From the NCBI GenBank assembly GCA_958413895.1, contig CATYVQ010000001.1:62001-126000 (forward strand): a stretch of 64,000 nt of DNA, read 5' to 3'. This DNA comes from an uncultured Collinsella sp. (GTDB taxonomy: Bacteria > Actinomycetota > Coriobacteriia > Coriobacteriales > Coriobacteriaceae). The notes below the pieces were generated by a model, which saw only the letters and a program-made list of their open reading frames with translations, was not told the DNA's origin and did not search any database. The translations under genes and the position numbers were made by a program. This document shows, piece by piece, positions 53,051 through 62,528 of the stretch. Every line of letters starts with the position of its first letter. Position 1 is the stretch's first letter.

Positions 53051-53887
53051 CTACTCACTCCCCTTCTCGTCGTTGGTGACGGGGATAAAGCCCGCCTCGC
53101 GAATCTGCTTGTCCATCTTTTCGGACGTCACGTAGTCGATGTAATCCTGCGCCTGCTGCGAAGGCGCACCCTTAACAAAGAAGTAAAGGTCGCGCGAGAT
53201 GGGATAGCCGCCGCTCGCGACCGTCTTCTCGGACGCCTCAACATGATTGACCGAGACGGCCTTGACCGAGGTCTTGGCGTTGAGGCTATCGACGAAGCCC
53301 AGCGAAATGTAGCCAATGGCACCGCGCGAACGAGATACCACGTCGCGCACCTGGCCCGTGCCCGAAAGAACGGCCGAGCGGCGATCGAAGGGGGTGCCGT
53401 CCATCACGATGGTGCGAAAGGCCTCACGCGTGCCGGACGCCTCATCTCGGTTGATAACCTGAATCCTCAGGTCCTCGCCACCGACTTCTTTCCAGTTGGT
53501 GATCTTGCCGGCGTAAATATCGCGGAGCTGCTCGGTCGAGAGGTTATCGACCGGGTTATCGTCGTTCACGATGACCGCGATACCGTCGTGGGCAATGACG
53601 ATGGGAGTCAGGCCCAGATCCTGTTCGTCGGCATTGAGTCCACGGGAGGAACTGGCGATATCGGCCGTGCCAGCGCTGACGGCCTCGATGCCAGCGGAAG
53701 AACCCAAACCGGAAACGAGCACGTCGATGCCGGTCTCCTCCTTAAAGCCCTCGGCCGCAATCTCGGCGATAGGAAGGCAGGTCGTGGAGCCGGCGACAGT
53801 AATGGAAGAGGTAGAAGATCCCGAAGAACAGGCGCACAGCGTAAGCGTAAGCACAGCGGCGCTCAGGATCGATGCGATCTTTCTCAT
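53051..53887 (-). CDS. pstS: phosphate-binding lipoprotein PstS
   Basis: 278 residues. A lipobox around LCAC (Cys20) anchors it outside. The phosphate-binding loops are visible: VAGSTTCLPIAE, IASSSRGLNADE, VINRDEASGTREAF and the later GAIGYISLGFVD. It feeds phosphate to PstCA. Its ATG overlaps the pgeF stop (ATGA), so translation is coupled to pgeF. Confidence 0.96.
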   Translation of the reverse strand: MRKIASILSAAVLTLTLCACSSGSSTSSITVAGSTTCLPIAEIAAEGFKEETGIDVLVSGLGSSAGIEAVSAGTADIASSSRGLNADEQDLGLTPIVIAHDGIAVIVNDDNPVDNLSTEQLRDIYAGKITNWKEVGGEDLRIQVINRDEASGTREAFRTIVMDGTPFDRRSAVLSGTGQVRDVVSRSRGAIGYISLGFVDSLNAKTSVKAVSVNHVEASEKTVASGGYPISRDLYFFVKGAPSQQAQDYIDYVTSEKMDKQIREAGFIPVTNDEKGSE

Positions 53888-54684
53888 AGCATCACGCCGA
53901 TCGCAGCATGGCGCCCACAGGCGCCGTCCTCGTTACGGTAGGAATAAAAGCGGTCATTCTGACGCACAGTCGAAAGCTGGGTATCCACGATATTATCCGC
54001 GTCGACACCGACATCTACCAGCGCCTCGCAAATGGCAGCGGAAAGATCGAGCATGCGAGAGGTACTCGCATCGATGCAAGAGAACTCGGCGGCAAAGCGA
54101 TCCATGAGCTCCTGGGATACTTCATATTCGTCACCCAAGATATGGGGGCCGATATAGGCGGAAACGTCGCTCGCATCGCAGCCGGCAGCATCGCAAAGCG
54201 CCTGGCACGCCTTGGCGGAAATACGTGCAATCGTACCCTTCCAACCGGAGTGCACCACGGCAAATCCGCCAGGGGCCACCAGCACCACGGGAACGCAGTC
54301 GGCAAAGCAGAGCAGCACGGGCACGTTATGCGCCGTACAGACGATGGCATCGCAGCCCTCGGCAATCTGCTCGCGGACGTCCTCAAGGTCATCGGCGCCG
54401 TTCGAGGTCACCGCAACGATATGGTCACCATGGACCTGATTGGGAACGAGCAGGTTGTGCTCGCACTCGGCGGCACCCATAGCCTCGAGCGCGCGACGAC
54501 GATTTTCTTGAACAGCAAAGGGGTCATCGCCAACATGCGAGCCCAAGTTAAGCGAGGAGTACGCATCTTCGGAAACACCACCGGCGCGCTCGGTGAAGGC
54601 AAAGCGGACATCGGATGTCGCGCCCTCCACCAACGTAACTCCATCATGGTCGACACGCGAAACGTTGTCCGCACGTGCTGCCAT
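53884..54684 (-). CDS. pgeF: PgeF/YfiH/YlmD-family purine nucleoside phosphorylase (laccase-domain)
   Basis: 266 residues. The Cu-oxidase_4 family, once called polyphenol oxidase, shows purine nucleoside phosphorylase activity or peptidoglycan editing in several bacteria. The metal ligands are visible in NQVHGDHIVAV, FADCVPVVLVAP, VVHSGWKGT (Cys and His) and AYIGPHILGDEYEV. AGGAGG lies 7 bp before the ATG at 54684. It occupies the ylmD place after ftsZ, and its stop overlaps pstS, making it first gene of the phosphate operon. Confidence 0.9.
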   Translation of the reverse strand: MAARADNVSRVDHDGVTLVEGATSDVRFAFTERAGGVSEDAYSSLNLGSHVGDDPFAVQENRRRALEAMGAAECEHNLLVPNQVHGDHIVAVTSNGADDLEDVREQIAEGCDAIVCTAHNVPVLLCFADCVPVVLVAPGGFAVVHSGWKGTIARISAKACQALCDAAGCDASDVSAYIGPHILGDEYEVSQELMDRFAAEFSCIDASTSRMLDLSAAICEALVDVGVDADNIVDTQLSTVRQNDRFYSYRNEDGACGRHAAIGVML

Positions 54685-54789
54685 ACTAAAGCCTCCTAAT
54701 AACACAAGTACCGCGGCATCGCCGCTACAGCCCACGTTTATACGGCTGTCATACTTCTCTAAAAGGATACCTGCTGCGCTGGAGGCAAT

Positions 54790-54806
54790 CGTAAAGGGAA
54801 CGTAAA
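54790..54806 (-). promoter_or_regulatory. candidate Pho box upstream of pgeF-pstSCAB-phoU
   Basis: On the minus strand TTTACG-N5-TTTACG repeats with an 11-bp period, the spacing used by PhoP/PhoB-type response regulators. It lies about 106 bp before the pgeF ATG. Two repeats only, so moderate. Confidence 0.5.
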
Positions 54807-54839
54807 GAGATTGGAGGTTCTAGTTTACAAAGTCGAAAT

Positions 54840-54868
54840 AAAAAGGGCGCGTCCATACGGACACGCCC
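54840..54868 (-). terminator. terminator after ftsZ
   Basis: On the minus strand GGGCGTGTCC-GTAT-GGACGCGCCC is followed by TTTTTATT. It ends the murein/division operon 27 bp after the ftsZ stop, upstream of the pgeF promoter. Confidence 0.9.
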
Positions 54869-54894
54869 CTGTGCACAACAATGCAAAGAACGAC

Positions 54895-56049
54895 TTAGAA
54901 GCTACCGCGCTTCAGGAAGTCGGGAAGCTCGAACTGATCGTTGCCGAAGTTAGGAAGCTCGGTGCCACCGACGTTGCGGGTCGGAGCGGCCTGAGCCGGG
55001 CTGGTGGCCGGAGCGGTGCGCTGCGGCTCAGCGGAAGCAGCGGCCTTGCTCTGAGACTGCTGAGCGGCAAAGAGCTCGTCCTGACGGTTGACGTTGGAGT
55101 CGGAGAAGCCCGTAGCGATGACGGTGATACGCACCTGATCGCCCAGGGACTCGTCGACAACGGTACCGAAGATGATGTTGGCCTCGGGGTCGACGGCGTT
55201 GGCGACAACGTCGGCGGCGTCGCTGATCTCCTGGATGCCCAGGTCCTTGGAACCGGCGATGGAGAGCAGCACGCGTGTGGCACCATCGATGGAGCTCTCG
55301 AGCAGCGGGCTGGAGATGGCCTGCTGGGCAGCGTCGACGGCACGGGTATCCCCAGAAGAGGTACCGATACCCATCATGGCGGTACCGGCCTGCTTCATGA
55401 TGGTCTTAACATCGGCGAAGTCCAGGTTGATGATACCGGGGACGGTGATGAGGTCGGTGATGCCCTGGGTGCCCTGGGAAAGGACGCCATCGGCAATCGC
55501 GAAGGCCTCGAGCATGGTAGTCTTCTTCTCGGCGATGTCGAGCAGCTTATCGTTGGGGATGACGATCATGGTGTCAACGCAATCGGAGAGGGTCTTAATA
55601 CCCTCCTCGGCGCTCTTCTTGCGCTTGCGGCCCTCGAAGGTGAAGGGCTTGGTCACGACGGCGACGGTCAGTGCGCCGACCTCGTTCATCGCGATATCGG
55701 CAACGATGGGAGCAGCGCCGGTACCGGTGCCACCGCCCTCGCCGCAGGTGATGAACACCATGTCGGCGCCAGCAAGCGCCTCGGCAATGTCGTCGCGGGA
55801 CTCATCGGCAGCCTTGCGGCCAACCTCGGGGTTGGCGCCGGCGCCCAGACCGCGGGTAAGGTCGGTGCCGATGTGCACCTTGATATCGGCATCAGAGATC
55901 GCGAGTGCCTGAGCATCGGTGTTGATGGCAACAAACTCGACGCCGCGGATGCCCTCTTCGATCATTCGATTGACCGCGTTGGTACCGCCGCCGCCGACGC
56001 CGACCACCTTAATGACGGCAAGGTAGTTGTTGATCTCTGTCTCGTGCAT
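54895..56049 (-). CDS. ftsZ: cell-division GTPase FtsZ
   Basis: 384 residues. The tubulin-like GTPase polymerises into the Z ring. GTP signature GGGTGTG (105-111), T7 synergy-loop region NLDFADVKTIM, and the C-terminal peptide ELPDFLKRGSF that binds SepF and other partners. The linker (about 320-365) is Ala/Ser/Pro-rich. GGAGGACCGAC precedes the ATG at 56049; the upstream extension is not FtsZ-like. No ftsA is next to it; SepF lies downstream. Confidence 0.98.
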   Translation of the reverse strand: MHETEINNYLAVIKVVGVGGGGTNAVNRMIEEGIRGVEFVAINTDAQALAISDADIKVHIGTDLTRGLGAGANPEVGRKAADESRDDIAEALAGADMVFITCGEGGGTGTGAAPIVADIAMNEVGALTVAVVTKPFTFEGRKRKKSAEEGIKTLSDCVDTMIVIPNDKLLDIAEKKTTMLEAFAIADGVLSQGTQGITDLITVPGIINLDFADVKTIMKQAGTAMMGIGTSSGDTRAVDAAQQAISSPLLESSIDGATRVLLSIAGSKDLGIQEISDAADVVANAVDPEANIIFGTVVDESLGDQVRITVIATGFSDSNVNRQDELFAAQQSQSKAAASAEPQRTAPATSPAQAAPTRNVGGTELPNFGNDQFELPDFLKRGSF

Positions 56050-56248
56050 GTCGGTCCTCCGAACAAAGGTTATAGCCATAGCATGGGTCGACCCCTGCGC
56101 ACATTAACCTTCAGGTTGAAAGTAAATGCAAAGGTAAACCGTATTATGGTTGCACATTATGAACGTATCAGTCAAATAATTGACCGTGAAAACCAAACAA
56201 ACCAGATAAACGGCGTGGTATGGCCCCTCAACAAAGCATCAACCAGCG

Positions 56249-57505
56249 CTACGAGGTCGGAGCATTCCTAAATGTGTAGTTGCCCGGAGAGCGCACATTG
56301 ATATACGTTACGCCCTCTACCTGCGAAAGCAACTTGGTGACTACGCGTTCCTTCTTGGCGATATCGTCCGAATCACCCAGCGACACCTCAATGCCGTTAT
56401 TGAGGTTTGCCGAGATGGCTTCGACCGAAGGCGTGGAAATATCCTTGACTTGTCCCAAGAACTCGCTCGAAAAACCACGCACATAATCCAAGCCGGCCTT
56501 AACGGCCTTGGAGCTCACCGCCTGGCCGGAAACCGGAGCGACATCCGCCGAGACATCAGTCAACAACACCGCGCCATAGTGCTTAGCGAGCGCCAGCGCA
56601 GCATCAATGCCGGTCAGGGTATCTGAGCCCTGCCCTGTCGTGATGACGTTGCCCTGGTCGTCCACTTCGACCGACGTCGACAGCGGGGCGATCCAGGTGT
56701 CATCATCCCCGATGGCCCAGGCAAGGTCATCGGAGCTGATATAGGCAATTGCGATGACCTTGCGCTCCATAGGCGTAATGATGAGCGTATGCGGGAACTG
56801 ACGCTGGACATCCACGCCCGAGACCCACGGGTTCTGCTTGAGGTCCTCGGTAATCTGGTCGGGATCGACGTTAAAAAGCGACGTTCCCTCGGGCAAATCG
56901 ATCAGCTGGATAGCATCGTGCTTCGTCACATGCTCGCTGCCTTGAATCTGAATATCAGTGGCGGTAAACAATCCAGAGTTGATCACCACGATGGCAACGA
57001 CGACGAGCACGGCCAAGACGGCCAGAACGCCGCCCACGATTTTGCCTTTGCCTGCAACGACAGAAGCGGCGTCTGATGTTTTATTTGCCATCGCCCCAAG
57101 TGAAGACAACAGGTTGACGCCTTTTTTACCCGAAGGCTTCTTGGCGGTAGCCGACACCGATGTCAGCGAGCGCGGTTTCGATGCGCCCAGCGTGCGACCC
57201 GGACGCGCCGCTTTAGTTCCCGTCGAGGGCTTGGGAGTTGCCATGGGACGGGCAGGCTTGGCGCCCATAACAGGCTTTGACGTCACCGAGGGACGCGAGG
57301 ACTTTTTTGCGGCCGGACGATTACCGAGCTGCGAGCCGACGACCGGACGACTGGTCTGTCGAGCATGCCCGACAGACTTAGAGTGCGCGACGGTATTGCG
57401 TTGAGGTTTGGCAGGCGCGCCGGAACGCCCTCCGGCGCGGCGGAAGGTGGGTTTCGATGCTCTAGAAGCCGAGGAATTTAACTTCCGGTCTGAGCTCGAT
57501 GCCAT
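56249..57505 (-). CDS. ftsQ: cell-division protein FtsQ (DivIB)
   Basis: 418 residues. A long basic, Pro/Ser/Lys-rich cytosolic region (about 1-150), one membrane helix (IVGGVLAVLAVLVVVAIVVI), a POTRA domain (LFTATDIQIQGSEHVTKHDAIQLIDLPEG) and the FtsQ beta domain. The cytosolic tail is far longer than in E. coli. GGGAGG precedes the ATG at 57505, which lies inside murB: the genes overlap by 44 bp in another frame. Confidence 0.92.
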   Translation of the reverse strand: MASSSDRKLNSSASRASKPTFRRAGGRSGAPAKPQRNTVAHSKSVGHARQTSRPVVGSQLGNRPAAKKSSRPSVTSKPVMGAKPARPMATPKPSTGTKAARPGRTLGASKPRSLTSVSATAKKPSGKKGVNLLSSLGAMANKTSDAASVVAGKGKIVGGVLAVLAVLVVVAIVVINSGLFTATDIQIQGSEHVTKHDAIQLIDLPEGTSLFNVDPDQITEDLKQNPWVSGVDVQRQFPHTLIITPMERKVIAIAYISSDDLAWAIGDDDTWIAPLSTSVEVDDQGNVITTGQGSDTLTGIDAALALAKHYGAVLLTDVSADVAPVSGQAVSSKAVKAGLDYVRGFSSEFLGQVKDISTPSVEAISANLNNGIEVSLGDSDDIAKKERVVTKLLSQVEGVTYINVRSPGNYTFRNAPTS

Positions 57506-58373
57506 ACGCCTCCCTCACCTTTCCGTGCACATGTCTGATAACCGCGGCAACGTCATCGGCCGAGGCAGTTCCGTTATTAACGATAAAATTAGCGTGAACG
57601 GGCGAAACTTCCGCGCCGCCAATCGAAAAACCCTTTAATCCACAATCCTCGATAAGCTTGCCCACACTCGCATCAGGCGGGTTGCGAAAGACCGACCCGC
57701 AGGATGCGCGACCCATGGGCTGTGTACGCTTGCGCCTCGTCAGGTACCGCTCCATGCGCTCGCGAATGTCGGCCTTGGGCGCCGGTTTAAGCTTGAGCAC
57801 ACACTCGAGGATGATCTCATTGCGGGGAAGGCTACATTCGCGGTAGCCCCAAGTGATCTCGGACCCCGCATAATGCTTGATACCGGATGCCGGGTCAAAC
57901 GTTACGACATCCTCAACCAGCGAGCCAATCCACTCGGTCCGTGTGCCGGCATTCATAGATATCGCACCGCCGACCGAACCAGGGATGCCAACGGCAAACT
58001 CAAGGCCCGAGAGGCTACGCGACAGGGCATCGTTGACCAGGCGCGCAAAAATCACGCCCGCACCGACCGTCAGCGTACAACCGTCATCGGCAACAACCGT
58101 GCGCTGAAACTCACGTCCGAGCGAAATGACGGCACCGCGATAACCGCCATCGGCAACCAGCAGATTGGAGCCCTTGCCGATGATGACCCACGGCACCCGC
58201 TCGCGATCGAGCACCGCCACGGCGCGGCGAAGGGCATGATAGCTATGGCACGTCACAAAGAGGTCGGCCTTGCCGCCGATACGATAGCTCGTATGACGCG
58301 CAAGGCGCTCCTCCTCGATCACATCCGTGTCGATCATGCCCGAGAGCGCCATGACGGCGTTAAACAGACCCAT
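57462..58373 (-). CDS. murB: UDP-N-acetylenolpyruvoylglucosamine reductase
   Basis: 303 residues. FAD enzyme that reduces enolpyruvyl-UDP-GlcNAc to UDP-MurNAc. Seen: HTSYRIGGKADLFV, the FAD site VIIGKGSNLLVADGGYRG, GIPGSVGGAISMNAGT, ASCGSVFRNP with the proton-donor Ser, and the terminal HANFIVN. The ATG at 58373 is 5 bp after the murC stop, so it is probably coupled; no strong RBS is seen. Confidence 0.95.
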   Translation of the reverse strand: MGLFNAVMALSGMIDTDVIEEERLARHTSYRIGGKADLFVTCHSYHALRRAVAVLDRERVPWVIIGKGSNLLVADGGYRGAVISLGREFQRTVVADDGCTLTVGAGVIFARLVNDALSRSLSGLEFAVGIPGSVGGAISMNAGTRTEWIGSLVEDVVTFDPASGIKHYAGSEITWGYRECSLPRNEIILECVLKLKPAPKADIRERMERYLTRRKRTQPMGRASCGSVFRNPPDASVGKLIEDCGLKGFSIGGAEVSPVHANFIVNNGTASADDVAAVIRHVHGKVREAYGIELRPEVKFLGF

Positions 58374-58378
58374 TAGAC

Positions 58379-59797
58379 TTAAGCGTCTTTCTTGGCAGTC
58401 AGATACTCAATGAACTCGGGACCGACGGTCGTAACGTCACCGGCACCCATGGTGAGCAGCAGGTCGCCCTCGCCCACCATCTGCTCGAGCTCCTGATTGA
58501 GCTCAAGACGGCTGGAGCAGTACACGACCTCCTTGCCAGGATGCTTGGCGCGCACGGTATCGGCGAGCATCTTAGAGGTAACACCCGGAATGGGCATCTC
58601 GCCAGCCGAGAACACATCAATCAGCAGCAGTTTATCGGCATTGGCAAATGCATCGGCAAAGTCGTCGCACAGGGCCTGCAGGCGCGAATAGCGGTGCGGC
58701 TGGAACACGACGTCGACGTGCTTGTAGCCCAGCGACGAAGCAGCAGCAAGCGTCGCCTTGATCTCGGTGGGGTGATGGCCGTAATCATCGACCACGGTGA
58801 TGCCATCGATATCGCCCACGTGGGTAAAGCGACGACGGACGCCCTCAAAGCTCGAGAGCGCCTTGGCGGCGGCATCGATGTCAAGGCCCAGGACATGGGC
58901 GACGGTGAGCACCGCCGTGGCGTTGAGCATGTTGTGGCGACCGGGATTGCTCTTGATCTCCACAGCGTGCTCAGTGCCGTCCTCAAAGCGAACGATAAAG
59001 TCGCTCTGGATGCCCTTAACATCCGGGTGCATGCAGACGATGTCGTTGCTCTCGGCAAAGCCGTAGGAAAGCACGTGACGGCCCGTCGACTTGGCGAGCT
59101 CGACCAGATGCGGGTCCTCACCGCAGACGATGACGGTGCCGTCCTCGCCCACCAGGCTCATGAATTTGGCGAAAGTTGCCTCGATCTCCTCGATACCCGA
59201 GTAGTGATCGAGGTGGTCGGCCTCGACGTTGGTCACAATGACCACGTTGGGGTTCAGGAACAGGAAGGAGCTGTCGGACTCGTCGGCCTCGGCGACAAAG
59301 TAGTCGCCCGAGCCGTTCTTGCCGTTCGTGTCATAGCCCTCGACGATGCCACCGATCAAGAAGCTCGGATCCAAGCCCATGCGGTCGAGCATGGTGGCGC
59401 ACATCGAAGACGTGGTGGTCTTGCCATGCGTGCCGGCAACAGCGACGGTGGTGTAGCCGTGGCCCAAAGCAGAGAGCATCTTGGCACGGGGCCACACGGG
59501 AATACCAAGCTCGCGAGCGCGCACGAGTTCAGGGTTGGACTCCGGAATAGCGGTGGAGACAACAACCACGTCAGGCTTGACCTCGTCGATCGTGGCGGCC
59601 TCATGGCCCACATGCACTTTCACACCAGCGCGGGTAAGCTGGCGGATATAACGTGACGTCTTAAGGTCGGAGCCGGTAACGGCATAACCGCGCTCGTGAA
59701 GAACGAGGGCGATGCCGCTCATGCCGGCGCCGCCGATACCGATAAAGTGGGCGCTCTTAAACTCGGGCGCGGAGGTTGCAGTCTGGGAATCAGCCAT
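58379..59797 (-). CDS. murC: UDP-N-acetylmuramate--L-alanine ligase
   Basis: 472 residues, first amino-acid ligase of the peptidoglycan stem. FIGIGGAGMSGIA binds the UDP-sugar, VAGTHGKTTTSSM is the ATP loop, NVEADHLDHY and FQPHRYSRLQ are Mur ligase motifs. AAGGAG lies 11 bp before the ATG at 59797, a slightly long spacing; no other start fits. 97 bp after murG. Confidence 0.97.
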   Translation of the reverse strand: MADSQTATSAPEFKSAHFIGIGGAGMSGIALVLHERGYAVTGSDLKTSRYIRQLTRAGVKVHVGHEAATIDEVKPDVVVVSTAIPESNPELVRARELGIPVWPRAKMLSALGHGYTTVAVAGTHGKTTTSSMCATMLDRMGLDPSFLIGGIVEGYDTNGKNGSGDYFVAEADESDSSFLFLNPNVVIVTNVEADHLDHYSGIEEIEATFAKFMSLVGEDGTVIVCGEDPHLVELAKSTGRHVLSYGFAESNDIVCMHPDVKGIQSDFIVRFEDGTEHAVEIKSNPGRHNMLNATAVLTVAHVLGLDIDAAAKALSSFEGVRRRFTHVGDIDGITVVDDYGHHPTEIKATLAAASSLGYKHVDVVFQPHRYSRLQALCDDFADAFANADKLLLIDVFSAGEMPIPGVTSKMLADTVRAKHPGKEVVYCSSRLELNQELEQMVGEGDLLLTMGAGDVTTVGPEFIEYLTAKKDA

Positions 59798-59894
59798 GTG
59801 CTCGTGTACTCCTTGCGTAAACACTGCCTGTAACTCGTTAACTGTACCGCACCTACCGCATCAGCGCGAGGGCGACCGACGATATCCCGTCTAA

Positions 59895-61010
59895 CTAACG
59901 CAAACCCTCTACCGCATCCGCCAGAAGAGCGGCGGCCCTATCCTGAGACAGACCACGCGCCGCCTGACGCATGGCGTCGCGCGCCGCCGCGTCATCGACT
60001 AGGTGCAGAAGCTCATCGGCAAAGGCGGAACCGTCGATATCGGCATCGGCGCAGAGCACGCCGGCCCCGGCGTCGACCAGATAACGGGCATTGGTGGTTT
60101 GGTGGTCGGCCGTCGCATGCGGATACGGCACGAGCACCGAAGGCACGGCGAGCGCAGCAATCTCGGCCACGCTCGATGCGCCCGAACGCGAGAGCACCAA
60201 ATCGGCAGCAGCCAGCATATCGCCCATGTTGTCGATGTAAGGCTGGACGCGGTAACGCTTCGCCTCCTCGGGCGTCAGCGCCAAAGCGCGCTCGGTCTCC
60301 TCAAAGCCGTCGGCACCCGTCGAATGCAACACATAGAGGTTCTTGCGCGAAAGCAGCTCGTTTTTGAGCGAGACCACGCGCTCGTTGAGGTGCTGGGCGC
60401 CAAGTGAACCACCAAAGACGAGCAGCAGCGTAGCGTCCTCGGGAACGCCAAGTGCCTTGCGGCCGCGAGCGCGATCGCCCTCGATCACCGAGCGACGTAC
60501 GGGGTTGCCGGTCATGAGCACGTGGTCAGGGTCACCTTCGCGCTCAAAGACCGAACGCGCTGCCGGCACCGAGATGCACACGCGAGCGGCGTGGGAGTTC
60601 ATCATCTTGTTGGCCAGGCCCGGAACAGAGTTCTGCTCATGCAGCAGATACGGAACGCCTGCGCCCTTGCACCACCCCAGCAGCGGAACCTCGACATAGG
60701 CACCAAAACCGATGGCGGCATCGGGCTTGCCGACCTTTGAGAAATGACTGGCGAGCGCACGCTTGGCCTTGTTGACACGCCACAGCGAGGTTAGCGCCGT
60801 CCAAGGACGGGAGCGGTCGAAGCCCGTGACCGTAATGGGCACAAAATCAAACCCAGCCTCGGGGACCAGACGACCCTCGAGCTTGCGCGACTGGCCCACG
60901 AACACAACGTGGTGGCCACGGTCACGCAGCTCTTCGGCCAAGGCGAGCGCGGGGTTGATGTGTCCTGCCGTGCCGCCGGCTGCAATAGCAACGGTCATTT
61001 TATCGGTCAT
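59895..61010 (-). CDS. murG: UDP-N-acetylglucosamine transferase MurG
   Basis: 371 residues. GT28 enzyme that adds GlcNAc to lipid I, giving lipid II. AAGGTAGHINPALALA, GFGAYVEVPL, HEQNSVPGLANK, FGGSLGAQHLNE and SGASSVAEIAALAVPSVLVPYPHA are its motifs. The ATG at 61010 (MTDKMTVAIAAGG) overlaps the ftsW 3' end by 11 bp and has GAAGGG 6 bp upstream. Confidence 0.97.
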   Translation of the reverse strand: MTDKMTVAIAAGGTAGHINPALALAEELRDRGHHVVFVGQSRKLEGRLVPEAGFDFVPITVTGFDRSRPWTALTSLWRVNKAKRALASHFSKVGKPDAAIGFGAYVEVPLLGWCKGAGVPYLLHEQNSVPGLANKMMNSHAARVCISVPAARSVFEREGDPDHVLMTGNPVRRSVIEGDRARGRKALGVPEDATLLLVFGGSLGAQHLNERVVSLKNELLSRKNLYVLHSTGADGFEETERALALTPEEAKRYRVQPYIDNMGDMLAAADLVLSRSGASSVAEIAALAVPSVLVPYPHATADHQTTNARYLVDAGAGVLCADADIDGSAFADELLHLVDDAAARDAMRQAARGLSQDRAAALLADAVEGLR

Positions 61011-62520
61011 GGTAGTCCCTTCGTACACGCGGTCCCTGGTCGTCGGTGCGCAGACGCGCCGAGGGGTCCGAGTTCAAATCGATCCGATTATATCCGCCGC
61101 CCGCATTGCGAGGAGTAGGGCGCTGAGGACGACCTTGCGACGCCGTTCGCTGACGCGGGCGGGCTGCCGGCTCGGTCGCAGAGCCATCCAGGACGGTAAA
61201 ACCGTTACGCGAAGATCGCTCGCCGCGCACGTGGGGCACGCCGGCAGTACTCTCATCCATAACGGCAAAGCTCTCACGGCGGCGGTCGTACTCATCGCGA
61301 CGGGCGCTCTCGTACGAAACGCGCAGGATCAACCCGGCAAGCATAAGCGACACAATAATCGACGAACCGCCGTAGCTAATAAACGGCAACGGTTTGCCCG
61401 TCATGGGAAACACGTTGAGGATGCCCAGCGCGTTAATCAAAAACTGCACCGCGAGAATGACCGCGGAGCCAGACGCCATGAGCGCGCCCCGACGATCGGT
61501 CGCCTGCTCGGCAATGCGAAACGCCGAGTAGATCAGCATCGCAAACACCAAGAAGAACAGCACGGTTCCGACAAAACCGACTTCCTCTCCAATGATGGCC
61601 AGGATGTAATCATTGTGCGCCTCGGGCAGATACGAGTACTTCATGGTTGAGTTGCCGATGCCACGGCCGAACAGACCGCCCGAGGCAAAGGCCATGATGG
61701 CAAGCGTGGCCTGATAGCCGTCACCATACTCGTCGGCCCAAGGGTTCAAGGCAACCTGAATACGCACCATACGGTACGGCTCCGCGACAAGCGCAATCAC
61801 GATCACGAGAATGCCGAAGATTATCACGCCGATGATAAATCTGGGGTCGAGACCCGCAAACAACGCCATGCACATGAGGGTCAACAGGATGATCAGGACG
61901 GTACCGAAATCGGGCTGGATAAAGATCAGAAAGAGCGAAATGCCCAGATAGATGCCCATCTTGCGAAGGAATTCGTTGATGTTGCCGCCGGGCGAAAAGA
62001 AGCGATCAAGCATGATGGCCGAATACGCAATGGCAAATGGCTTTAAAAACTCGGAAGGCTGGAACTGAATACCGGCGATGTTGAGCCAGCGCGTGGCGCC
62101 ACGGCTGCCGCTGCCCACCAAGAACACCAGAAGCAGTAGCCCTATCATGCCGATAAGGAAGATCCTGAGCACGTCTTCCCCAAACCAACTGTCCGGCAAG
62201 ATGCGCACGATGGCGACCATAGCCAGCACGCCAACTCCGGCAAACGCGGCTTGTCGAAACAGAAAAAACGTCGCCGAGCCATTCTCGTGCAGCGCCTCGA
62301 CCGAAGACGCCGAGTACACCATCAGCAGGCCAAAGCATACCAAGGTAAACAGGCAGGCCATGAATATCAAACGGGGGCGCATGATACGGGCGGGAACGCC
62401 GGCAATATAGCGTTCGCTAAACGACTGCCCGCCGCGGCTGGAACGCGGTGTGCTGCGCCGCGAGGAAGCACGGTCCGAGTCGGGCCTCCTCATACCTTGT
62501 CGGGGGCTCTCCTCTCTCAC
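61000..62520 (-). CDS. ftsW: peptidoglycan glycosyltransferase FtsW
   Basis: 506 residues of the SEDS family, with about ten membrane helices from residue 48 (MRPRLIFMACLFTLVCFG) to about 405, and basic, disordered tails at both ends. SEDS motifs: GIQFQPSEFLKPFAI with the catalytic-region Asp in IQPDFGT, GYQATLAIMAFASGGLFGRG, YLPEAHNDYILAIIGEE and PFISYGGSS. It polymerises septal glycan with a class B PBP. GTG at 62520 follows AGGGG and is 8 bp after the murD stop; an ATG nine codons in lacks a good RBS. Confidence 0.95.
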   Translation of the reverse strand: MREESPRQGMRRPDSDRASSRRSTPRSSRGGQSFSERYIAGVPARIMRPRLIFMACLFTLVCFGLLMVYSASSVEALHENGSATFFLFRQAAFAGVGVLAMVAIVRILPDSWFGEDVLRIFLIGMIGLLLLVFLVGSGSRGATRWLNIAGIQFQPSEFLKPFAIAYSAIMLDRFFSPGGNINEFLRKMGIYLGISLFLIFIQPDFGTVLIILLTLMCMALFAGLDPRFIIGVIIFGILVIVIALVAEPYRMVRIQVALNPWADEYGDGYQATLAIMAFASGGLFGRGIGNSTMKYSYLPEAHNDYILAIIGEEVGFVGTVLFFLVFAMLIYSAFRIAEQATDRRGALMASGSAVILAVQFLINALGILNVFPMTGKPLPFISYGGSSIIVSLMLAGLILRVSYESARRDEYDRRRESFAVMDESTAGVPHVRGERSSRNGFTVLDGSATEPAARPRQRTASQGRPQRPTPRNAGGGYNRIDLNSDPSARLRTDDQGPRVRRDYHDR

Positions 62521-62528
62521 CGCAACCC

